Positions 1 through 5,318 of a stretch of 6,403 bases of DNA are shown piece after piece (position 1 is the stretch's first letter; each line of letters begins with the position of its first letter). This DNA comes from Clostridia bacterium. Lineage in GTDB: Bacteria > Bacillota > Clostridia > Oscillospirales > CAG-272. The notes under the pieces are model-generated. The model did no database searches. It was not told the origin of the DNA and was given only the letters and a program-made list of their open reading frames with translations. Location: contig JAFOAB010000261.1 in the NCBI GenBank assembly GCA_017382555.1, forward strand, positions 1 through 6,403, written 5' to 3'. The position numbers and the translations under genes are program-made.

Positions 1-59
1 ATTGGTGTACTTTAAGTCGGTCTTACCCCACTTTACGCACCTTTTGGTCGCTCTTTCGC

Positions 60-105
60 AACAAAAACAGAACATTTGTCTACCGACAAATGTTCTGTTT
101 TTGTT
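60..105. terminator. Perfect 21-bp hairpin, likely bidirectional terminator
   Basis: The arms at 60-80 and 85-105 are exact reverse complements over 21 bp, with a four-base loop (TACC). The outer part of the stem is A-rich on the left and T-rich on the right (TTTTTGTTT), so each strand ends in a U-rich stretch. This is the usual form of a bidirectional intrinsic terminator. It lies beyond the minus-strand gene block and beyond the hairpin array, so it could stop read-through from that block or from a plus-strand gene left of the window. The stem is AT-rich for a terminator, so a repeat-element end is an alternative. Confidence 0.6.
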
Positions 106-106
106 T

Positions 107-317
107 ATCCAAGCCGCAGGCTTGGTATATCATTGACGCACGAAGTGCGGCGTATATCATCAGCCCCTTTGGGGCTGTATCTCATCACGCGTAAGCGTGC
201 ATCTTACCTGCGGCTTGATGATATACAATGCTTCGCATTGATGATATACCGCAACAAGTTGCGGATGATATACACGCCTTCGGCGTGATTTAAAACGGTA
301 GATTTGCTCCGCAAATC
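107..317. repeat. Array of short hairpins separated by a conserved 10-base linker
   Basis: At least seven small hairpins of 5-7 bp with 3-4 base loops follow each other: 109-125, 137-149, 161-177, 186-199, 226-240, 249-264 and 273-287. An outlying one at 301-317 has a 7-bp stem. Stem sequences differ from unit to unit but each stays self-complementary. Between them sits a linker, GTATATCATC or close variants at 125, 152, 177 and (degenerate) 199. The exact reverse complement GATGATATAC starts at 217, 240 and 264. Unit spacing is about 18-27 bases. The open frame across 76-288 has repeat-derived composition and no ribosome site, so I treat the region as non-coding. The array may act as RNA structure at the 3' end of the minus-strand operon, or be a mobile repeat family. 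Function is not known to me. Confidence 0.85.
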
Positions 318-328
318 ATTTTAATTTA

Positions 329-1069
329 TTAACCAATCGTCGTCTTTTTCGCCCTTCTGACGCAAAGAAGCCACAATACCGAGGAGGCGATTATCGATAT
401 CGGGATAAGCACAGTTACGAGCCATACGGCATTTTCGTTAAGAAAGTGCTCGGAGGCGAGATTTGCGGCATAGGACATATCCGAATATGTGAACAGCATC
501 AGCATAAGCGAATAATATACCGTAAGAAGCGTGAAGATCGGAACTGCGGCACGGCAGGTACGGGAGACCACGCTTTTTTTCTTTTTCTTGCCGTAAAGGA
601 CAGCAAGGAACAGTGCGGCAAATACGGTGAAAACAGCAAAATGCGCAGAAACAAGGGAAATATACAGCGCGGTAAAGTTACTTTTTAGCGTGTAAAGAAT
701 ATTGTGCGCCAATCCCTCGCTTGCAAGACCGCCGCATACGGCGGCAAAGCCGAACGAGAAAAGCAGAGAAGCAAAAGCCGAAATAAAGCCCGAAAGCAGT
801 AATGCGTGGCAAATTTTGCTTGCTCTGCCGTCTTTGGAGCAGGGAAATGAGTTATAAGCAAACAGTAGGCTTGCACCGATACAGCAAAGAACTGACACAC
901 AGCAAGCGGGCAGATAGATGCAGAGGTAATTTCCGTCCGTAACGCCTATTGCGATGCAGATAATTGCGGCTATTGCGGGGATAAGAGCAAAGGGGAGTGA
1001 ACGGAGCAGAGAATACTTTAATGCTCTCACAAACAGATTTTCCCCACTTACGGCGCGTTTGTTAGTCAT
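329..1069 (-). CDS. Unrecognised six-helix membrane protein, 246 aa
   Basis: I do not recognise the family. The protein is strongly hydrophobic, with about six membrane segments near residues 25-43, 49-72, 87-112, 133-159, 173-196 and 214-237. A five-lysine run (161-165) follows the fourth segment, and the C terminus is basic (RRAKK), both typical of cytoplasmic faces. There is no cleavable signal peptide, no soluble domain and no catalytic motif that I can see. Several Cys residues lie in the second segment (56-63). The ATG at 1069 has a purine-rich site (AGAGG, about 6-7 bases upstream). Its start overlaps the end of rsmI by 8 bp, so it is probably translationally coupled and last in the operon. 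It could be an accessory permease-like or stress protein, but nothing in the sequence decides this. Confidence 0.75.
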   Translation of the reverse strand: MTNKRAVSGENLFVRALKYSLLRSLPFALIPAIAAIICIAIGVTDGNYLCIYLPACCVSVLCCIGASLLFAYNSFPCSKDGRASKICHALLLSGFISAFASLLFSFGFAAVCGGLASEGLAHNILYTLKSNFTALYISLVSAHFAVFTVFAALFLAVLYGKKKKKSVVSRTCRAAVPIFTLLTVYYSLMLMLFTYSDMSYAANLASEHFLNENAVWLVTVLIPISIIASSVLWLLCVRRAKKTTIG

Positions 1070-1946
1070 TGTTTTTCCTCTCGTTTAATATTGCGTAAAG
1101 CTCGCTTTTTGTCATACCTCTGTCGGCGGCCGCTGCTTTTATGGCATCCATACGCTTCTTGCCCATATTTTCGTAGTGCGCAACGTGCTCCTCGGGGGTA
1201 AGGGAGGAGAGCGCTTCCTTTTCGCTTACGGCGGAAAGCGCCTTGCCGTCACCGCCCTCGATAACGATAACGTACTCGCCTCTCGGCTCTGCATTATCGT
1301 AAAGCTCGGCGGCACGTGCAAGCTCGGTTCTTATTATCTCCTCGTTAAGCTTGGTAAGCTCGCGGCATACGGCGCATTTGCGGTTGCCGAGTGCGGCGTA
1401 AAGCTCCTTCAGAGTAGCCTTAATTCTGTGGGGAGCCTCGTAAAGTATAAGCGTTGCGGGAATGGCGGAAAGAAGCTCCAGCCTTTCGCGCTTTTCCTTG
1501 TTCTGGCGCGGCAAAAATCCCTCAAAGAAGAATTTGTCCACGTCAAGTCCCGAAAGTGCTACGGCGGTAATTGCGGCACACGGGCCGGGGACTGCCGTTA
1601 CGGGGATGCTTGCCTCTGCGCAAAGCTTAACGAGATCCTGACCGGGATCGCTTACCGCGGGCATACCCGCATCCGTTACAAGCGCACAGCTTTTGCCGGA
1701 AAGAAGGAGACCGACGATCTCTTCACCTCTCTCGGCACGGTTATGCTCGTAATACGAAATAAGCTCGCCGTGGATGCCGAGGCAGGAAAGAAGCTTTCCC
1801 GCGACACGGGTATCCTCTGCGGCTATTATATCGACCTCGGAAAGCACCTTGCGCGCTCTGTCGGATATGTCGGCAAGATTGCCGATAGGTGTGCCGACAA
1901 GGTATAGGGTACCGCCAAGGACGGGATTTTTTTCTTCGTTTCTCAT
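1062..1946 (-). CDS. rsmI: 16S rRNA (cytidine1402-2'-O)-methyltransferase RsmI
   Basis: RsmI uses S-adenosylmethionine to methylate the 2'-O of C1402 in the decoding centre of 16S rRNA; the B. subtilis homologue is YabC. The 294-aa product has the family's tetrapyrrole-methylase-like fold signatures. These are LVGTPIGNL (16-24) at the N terminus, AAEDTR (42-47), SYYEHN (64-69), the DAGMPAVSDPG loop (92-102) and VPGPCA (119-124), where most members have VPGPSA. The length is normal. The ATG at 1946 follows AGAGGT at a good distance. The gene sits 9 bp after trmN6 and overlaps the following membrane-protein gene by 8 bp, so all three are likely cotranscribed. The trmN6-rsmI pairing matches the yabB-yabC order of B. 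subtilis, without the small yazA (GIY-YIG) gene between them. Confidence 0.95.
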   Translation of the reverse strand: MRNEEKNPVLGGTLYLVGTPIGNLADISDRARKVLSEVDIIAAEDTRVAGKLLSCLGIHGELISYYEHNRAERGEEIVGLLLSGKSCALVTDAGMPAVSDPGQDLVKLCAEASIPVTAVPGPCAAITAVALSGLDVDKFFFEGFLPRQNKEKRERLELLSAIPATLILYEAPHRIKATLKELYAALGNRKCAVCRELTKLNEEIIRTELARAAELYDNAEPRGEYVIVIEGGDGKALSAVSEKEALSSLTPEEHVAHYENMGKKRMDAIKAAAADRGMTKSELYAILNERKNND

Positions 1947-1955
1947 AGCTACCTC

Positions 1956-2720
1956 TTAAAGCTCAAGCGGCTTTCCATCGTATATTGCCTGTGCTTCGGG
2001 CGTGTATTCACTGCTTGCCTTATCCTTGCGCAGATAAAGCGGGCGGGTTACGGTCACGCCCTCGCCGGAGCCCTTCCTTGCCGCGCAAAGCACAAGGCAC
2101 GGCTCCGCCTCGGGATGCTCGTAAACAAAGGTGAGCTTTTTCGGCTCCAGCCTTGCATCCTTCATAGCGCATATAAGGGTTGCAACACGCTCCGGTCTGT
2201 ATACACAGTAAAACGTACCGCCCCACTTAAGCAGACGCGATGCGGCGGCGGCAAAATCGGCGGCGGTGCCGCATATCTCGCGCCTTGCGATATCCTTTTC
2301 ACCTTCGGTGCAGTGAAGCCCGGCGCCGAGAGCCATATAAGGGGGATTGGAAAATACCGCGTCAAGCTCTCCTCCGCAATCGGCGGGGGATGCATCCTTT
2401 ATATTTTTGCATATTACTTTCAGCCTATCCGCCATGCCGTTTTGCGCGGCATTAAAGGCGGTAAGCTGTGCATAGCTTTCCTGTATTTCATAGGCAAAAA
2501 CGGTTTCCGCCTTTTTCCTCTGCAGTGCGAGCAGAGATATGATACCCGTACCCGAGCCAAGCTCGGCGGCTCTTATGGGCTTCTTCTGCTCCGGCATATA
2601 GGCGGCAAGCAGCAGGGCATCGGTACCGAACTTCAGCCCCTTTGTGCGCTGTGTAAGCACTATACCGTCGTTTACGCGGTCTGTCACCGTTTCGCTTTTC
2701 ATATTATCCAAATCGAACAT
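1956..2720 (-). CDS. trmN6: tRNA1(Val) A37 N6-methyltransferase-like protein (TrmN6/YabB)
   Basis: This is a class I SAM-dependent methyltransferase of the YfiC/TrmN6/YabB group, expected to methylate the N6 of an adenine, in E. coli A37 of tRNA-Val. Counting from the chosen start, FGTDALLLA (31-39) is the group's N-terminal signature. ELGSGTG (53-59) is the SAM-binding loop, YEI (77-79) ends the second strand, and NPPY (125-128) is the adenine N6 catalytic motif. I chose the ATG at 2720 because GGAG lies four bases upstream (2725-2728). The longer in-frame ATG at 2750 has no ribosome site and falls inside the hairpin at 2735-2783. A third ATG at 2702 has only a weak site. The product is 254 aa, normal for the family. 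The methyltransferase class is certain; the exact tRNA target is inferred from family and from the neighbouring rsmI. Confidence 0.9.
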   Translation of the reverse strand: MFDLDNMKSETVTDRVNDGIVLTQRTKGLKFGTDALLLAAYMPEQKKPIRAAELGSGTGIISLLALQRKKAETVFAYEIQESYAQLTAFNAAQNGMADRLKVICKNIKDASPADCGGELDAVFSNPPYMALGAGLHCTEGEKDIARREICGTAADFAAAASRLLKWGGTFYCVYRPERVATLICAMKDARLEPKKLTFVYEHPEAEPCLVLCAARKGSGEGVTVTRPLYLRKDKASSEYTPEAQAIYDGKPLEL

Positions 2721-2724
2721 TTTT

Positions 2725-2728
2725 CTCC
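2725..2728 (-). promoter_or_regulatory. Ribosome binding site that decides the trmN6 start
   Basis: GGAG on the minus strand, four bases before the ATG at 2720. The in-frame ATG at 2750 lacks any comparable site, so this motif favours the shorter protein. The spacing is slightly short but usable. Confidence 0.6.
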
Positions 2729-2734
2729 ATATAA

Positions 2735-2783
2735 CCGAAAAGCGAAGCATTTCGGGGTTACCGAGCCGCTCCGCTTTTTTCGG
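2735..2783. terminator. Imperfect hairpin between ferredoxin and trmN6, likely (partial) terminator
   Basis: The arms 2735-2748 and 2768-2783 pair over 14 positions, including one G-T wobble and a two-base bulge. The inner loop can form a further 4-bp stem (TCGG/CCGA). On the minus strand the GC-rich core (GCGGAGC/GCTTCGC) is followed by TTTTCGG; on the plus strand it is followed by six Ts. It sits just after the ferredoxin stop codon and before the trmN6 ribosome site. It could end most of the short ferredoxin transcript while letting some polymerase read into trmN6-rsmI, for which I see no separate promoter. The bulge and wobble make efficiency uncertain. Confidence 0.5.
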
Positions 2784-2796
2784 GTATTAAGTTAAA

Positions 2797-2970
2797 TTAC
2801 TCGTCCTTTATAGGAGCGCCAACGGGGCAAACGTCTGCGCAAGCGCCGCACTCGATGCACTCATCAGCATCGATAACGTACTTGCCGTCGCCCTCAGAGA
2901 TAGCGTTTACAGGGCACTCACCTGCGCATGCGCCGCAAGCGATGCAATCGTCAGTAATCTTATATGCCAT
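2797..2970 (-). CDS. 2[4Fe-4S] clostridial-type ferredoxin, 57 aa
   Basis: This small acidic electron carrier would act in the cytoplasm of an anaerobe. My translation gives 57 residues beginning MAYKITDDC and ending GAPIKDE. It carries two complete CxxCxxCxxxCP motifs, with Cys 9, 12, 15, 19 and Cys 38, 41, 44, 48. As in known bacterial ferredoxins, the last Cys of each motif should complete the opposite cluster. Length and symmetry match the classic clostridial 2[4Fe-4S] proteins. The ATG at 2970 follows a strong GGAGG nine bases upstream, and a promoter lies at 3006-3033, so it is likely expressed on its own at a high level. The DNA around it is AT-rich, but codon use in the gene looks well adapted. 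It lies between ricT and trmN6, where many Bacillota carry yabA. Its redox partner is not shown by the sequence. Confidence 0.96.
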   Translation of the reverse strand: MAYKITDDCIACGACAGECPVNAISEGDGKYVIDADECIECGACADVCPVGAPIKDE

Positions 2971-2979
2971 TGTGGTATA

Positions 2980-2984
2980 CCTCC
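2980..2984 (-). promoter_or_regulatory. Strong ribosome binding site of the ferredoxin
   Basis: GGAGG on the minus strand, nine bases before the ATG at 2970. It supports this short reading frame as a real, well-translated gene. Confidence 0.8.
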
Positions 2985-3005
2985 ATGAAAATATTTTCGT
3001 AAATC

Positions 3006-3033
3006 ATTCTATCATATTTTTGTGAAAAATCAA
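3006..3033 (-). promoter_or_regulatory. SigA-type promoter of the ferredoxin gene
   Basis: On the minus strand, TTGATT (-35, 3028-3033) and TAGAAT (-10, 3006-3011) are separated by 16 bases. They match the TTGACA/TATAAT consensus at 4/6 and 5/6 positions. An AT-rich tract lies just upstream. Transcription would begin near 2999, giving a leader of about 30 bases with the GGAGG site. This is the only good promoter-like sequence I see between ricT and the ferredoxin. Confidence 0.6.
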
Positions 3034-3045
3034 GCATTTTTTGAA

Positions 3046-3081
3046 AATAGCGTGGAATTTTTTTATTTTGCCGTCGCTATT
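3046..3081 (-). terminator. Weak hairpin after ricT, possible terminator
   Basis: AATAGCG (3046-3052) and CGCTATT (3075-3081) pair over 7 bp with a long, AT-rich loop of 22 bases. On the minus strand the stem ends in TTTTC. It is in the right place to end the holB-ricT transcript before the ferredoxin promoter, but the large loop and short T run make it a poor intrinsic terminator. Confidence 0.3.
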
Positions 3082-3086
3082 ACGGT

Positions 3087-4166
3087 TTATTCACCCTGCT
3101 TTGGCTTTTTCTTGAACTTTTTATAATGCTTTTTGTGGTGATTTTGGGTATTTTCTCCGCTTTTTTTGGAGGGATCGGCGGTTACGGTGACCTCGTTTTG
3201 GGTGATGATCTCCTCGTTTTCCTCCTCGGGCTCCTCTTCAACCTTGGCACCGCCGTTGCGTGCGGCGTTTTCAGCCTTTCTCTGCTTTGCGGTCATAAGC
3301 ATCTTTACCTCGTCGCGGGGGTAATACTTAGGCGCCTCGGGCTTATCGGTAAGCTTAACTCTTACAAGGCCGGCAAGGGGATTTATCTCGGTAATAACAC
3401 CGTTTCCGTTTGACGTTTCAACAAGGCTTCCGACAGCGGGAGTCTTTTTAATTTCCTCGTCATACGTTTCGTGCTCGTAGCGCAGACAGCACATAAGTCT
3501 GCCGCATGCACCGCTGATCTTTGCGCTGTTTAAGGAGAAGTTCTGCTCCTTTGCCATCTTGATGGATACCTGCACAAAGTCGGCAAGGAAGCTGTGACAG
3601 CAAAACGGTCTGCCGCAAACGCCGAGACCGCCCATAAGCTTTGCCTCGTCTCTTATGCCGATCTGGCGAAGCTCGATGCGTGTGCGGAATACGGAGGCAA
3701 GCTCCTTTACAAGATCGCGGAAGTCAACTCTGCCCTCTGCGGTAAAGTAGAAGAGCAGCTTGTTGTTATCAAAGGTGTATTCTGCGTTAATAAGGCTCAT
3801 CTCAAGGCCGAGGGCGGCAATCTTCTGTCGGCAGATCTCGCACGCCTTGGTTTCCTTTTCGCGGTTTTCGGCATCGTGGCGAATGTCCGCCTCGGTCGCA
3901 ACACGCAAAACGGGGCGAAGGGGACGAACCACCTCGCGCTCCTTTACGGTGTGGTTTGCGGCAACGCATTCGCCGATCTCCACTCCGCGCGCGGTTTCAA
4001 CTATCGCAAATTTTCCGCTTTCCACCTGAATTCCGCAGGGGTCGAAGAAATATGTTTTTCCCGTAAGGCGGAACTTCAGTCCCACAACCTCCACGGGTGC
4101 ATCGGGGTCGCGGGGTGCTTCCGTTTCCTCGACGGGTGCGTTTATCTTTTCAAGCTCGTTATCCAT
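3087..4166 (-). CDS. ricT: RicT/YaaT, PSP1-domain regulator of RNA processing
   Basis: In B. subtilis RicT (YaaT) forms the Y-complex with RicA and RicF. That complex binds iron-sulfur clusters, guides RNase Y cleavage of operon mRNAs, and is needed for normal sporulation, competence and biofilm formation. This 359-aa product has the PSP1 core. Its most telling part is the twin cysteine motif CGRPFCC (184-190) and CGRLMCC (221-227), with KMAKEQNFSLN between them (203-213). Additional Cys lie at 44, 67, 109 and 112 (CxxC). After residue 290 the family core ends. A tail follows that is first acidic (310-319) and then rich in Lys and His (335-357), longer than the B. subtilis protein as I recall it. 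The ATG at 4166 follows AAAGGAAAG. Its start lies 12 bp after holB, which is the same holB-ricT pairing as in B. subtilis. No ricA or ricF is in the window. Confidence 0.93.
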   Translation of the reverse strand: MDNELEKINAPVEETEAPRDPDAPVEVVGLKFRLTGKTYFFDPCGIQVESGKFAIVETARGVEIGECVAANHTVKEREVVRPLRPVLRVATEADIRHDAENREKETKACEICRQKIAALGLEMSLINAEYTFDNNKLLFYFTAEGRVDFRDLVKELASVFRTRIELRQIGIRDEAKLMGGLGVCGRPFCCHSFLADFVQVSIKMAKEQNFSLNSAKISGACGRLMCCLRYEHETYDEEIKKTPAVGSLVETSNGNGVITEINPLAGLVRVKLTDKPEAPKYYPRDEVKMLMTAKQRKAENAARNGGAKVEEEPEEENEEIITQNEVTVTADPSKKSGENTQNHHKKHYKKFKKKPKQGE

Positions 4167-4178
4167 AGCTTTCCTTTC

Positions 4179-5204
4179 TTAACCGAAAACCGAGTTATGC
4201 GCGCTCAAGACGAACGAGAGCATAACGTTTTTCGGGCTTGCATTTTTTTCAAGCGCCGCAAGTGCCTCGCTTACCGCATTCGATACGGCAATGGCACTGC
4301 GTACGGTCATTTTTTTTGCGGGGATGCGTGCTTCGTCTGCCGTTTGGTAAAAATCGGTAGATGCGTCCCTATATCTCTTGACTGCAATTATATCACGAAG
4401 TGCCGCATAAATCAACCGCAATATTTCCGTTGTATCCTCTTTTTTCTGCGGCAGGGCACTTGCGCAGAGTATCAAATCGGGCTTCGTTTTCTTTTCCGCA
4501 AGCATTTGGGTGAGTGTCCGCGCGTGCTCGTAAAGCTCTTTTTTGTGCTTGCCCTCCGCGCTTTCGTTTATTATTTCCTTTGCAAGGGAAATGCTGTTTT
4601 CCGCAATCGTTGCGGCACAAAGCGCCTCTCTGCGCCCTACGCCCGTTTCGCGTACCAGAATGTCGCATACCTCGTTTCTTTCGGGGGCGTTAAGCCTGAT
4701 GATGGGGGCGCGGCTGATTACCGTCGGAAGCAGTGCCTCGCTGTTTTCGGCACACAGAATAAAATACGTTTCGGGTACGGGGGGCTCCTCCAAAATTTTT
4801 AGGAGGGAGTTTTGCGCCTCCTCCGTCATTTTGTCGGCTTCTTTTATTATATATACCTTCGCATCAAGCTCGGATGGGGAGAGGATGACGTTCGGCATAA
4901 GATCTCTGATCTTTGCTACGCCGATGGTTGCCTTATCCTCCTTTTCCACGGTGATAACGTCGATGCAGTTATCGGCAAGAATTTTTGCGCAGCTGTCGCA
5001 TCTTCCGCAGGGGAGGGGCGCGTCGTTATTTTTCTTTTCTTTGCATGCTATTGCCGCGGCTATTTCAACCGCTATGCGGTACGTTTCCGTGCCCTTGGGC
5101 GCCTCCAGCACACAGCCGTGAAGAAACGTGCCTCTGCGTATATCGGCGGCAATTCTGCTTTTTGTATGCCCGTTGCCGAGCAGATGTGGAAATAGAGTGC
5201 TCAC
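4179..5204 (-). CDS. holB: DNA polymerase III delta' subunit (clamp loader)
   Basis: HolB is the delta' part of the clamp loader, which places the sliding clamp on DNA. With the GTG start at 5204 the product is 341 aa. It has an N-terminal AAA+-like domain with zinc-binding Cys 54, 66, 69 and 72, a Walker-B-like VYIIKEAD (117-124), SLLKILEEPP (133-142), and the SRC-like site as SRA (164-166), with the arginine kept. The nucleotide loop is degenerate: APKGTETY (35-42) in place of GxxGxGKT, so ATP binding is unlikely. I chose GTG because GGAGG lies five bases upstream. The in-frame ATG at 5228 has no ribosome site and coincides with the predicted transcription start. The gene leads holB-ricT; the tmk/yaaQ/yaaR genes usual upstream are absent, and spoIIIA lies divergently instead. 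Confidence 0.92.
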   Translation of the reverse strand: MSTLFPHLLGNGHTKSRIAADIRRGTFLHGCVLEAPKGTETYRIAVEIAAAIACKEKKNNDAPLPCGRCDSCAKILADNCIDVITVEKEDKATIGVAKIRDLMPNVILSPSELDAKVYIIKEADKMTEEAQNSLLKILEEPPVPETYFILCAENSEALLPTVISRAPIIRLNAPERNEVCDILVRETGVGRREALCAATIAENSISLAKEIINESAEGKHKKELYEHARTLTQMLAEKKTKPDLILCASALPQKKEDTTEILRLIYAALRDIIAVKRYRDASTDFYQTADEARIPAKKMTVRSAIAVSNAVSEALAALEKNASPKNVMLSFVLSAHNSVFG

Positions 5205-5209
5205 GCTTA

Positions 5210-5214
5210 CCTCC
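5210..5214 (-). promoter_or_regulatory. Ribosome binding site that sets the holB start at GTG 5204
   Basis: GGAGG on the minus strand, five bases before GTG. It lies inside the extension that would be coding if the ATG at 5228 were used, which argues strongly for the shorter protein. Confidence 0.8.
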
Positions 5215-5231
5215 AAAGTATATTTCATACT

Positions 5232-5260
5232 ATTTTAACATAACGGCATCAAAAGCGCAA
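5232..5260 (-). promoter_or_regulatory. SigA-type promoter of holB-ricT
   Basis: On the minus strand, TTGCGC (5255-5260) and TAAAAT (5232-5237) are separated by exactly 17 bases; they match the consensus at 3/6 and 5/6 positions. Transcription would start near 5225-5228, about 22 bases before the GTG start. The -35 overlaps a small inverted repeat, CGCAA-N5-TTGCG (5256-5270). Confidence 0.5.
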
Positions 5261-5318
5261 GTTATTTGCGAAATTAACGTAAAAATGCATAAATTTCCTA
5301 AGGGGCTAATATATTTGA

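Noticed and set aside
1..59. Possible end of a minus-strand gene, since one frame is open to the edge
   Set aside because: The frame is about 30 codons, begins inside the hairpin at 60-105 and matches nothing I know.
76..288. Open frame of 70 codons across the hairpin array
   Set aside because: It starts inside a perfect hairpin, is built from repeat units and has no ribosome site.
107..317. CRISPR array
   Set aside because: The constant element is only 10 bases, spacing is irregular (18-27), every intervening piece is itself a hairpin, and no cas gene is present.
1176..1907. Plus-strand open frame of 243 codons antisense to rsmI
   Set aside because: It mirrors the rsmI coding sequence; the RsmI motifs on the minus strand are unmistakable.
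2721..2750. N-terminal extension of the trmN6 product from ATG 2750
   Set aside because: No ribosome site precedes it and the start lies within a terminator-like hairpin; ATG 2720 has GGAG.
2115..2795. Plus-strand open frame of 226 codons antisense to trmN6
   Set aside because: It is opposite a gene with clear ELGSGTG and NPPY motifs, and it runs through the hairpin at 2735-2783.
3594..4802. Plus-strand open frame of 402 codons antisense to ricT and holB
   Set aside because: It lies wholly opposite two well-identified genes, has no ribosome site or recognisable domain, and its composition follows from the codon use of the genes beneath it.
5284..5312. SigA promoter for spoIIIAA using TAATAT (5307-5312)
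   Set aside because: No -35 at a proper distance, and the start site would fall at or beyond the GTG start codon.
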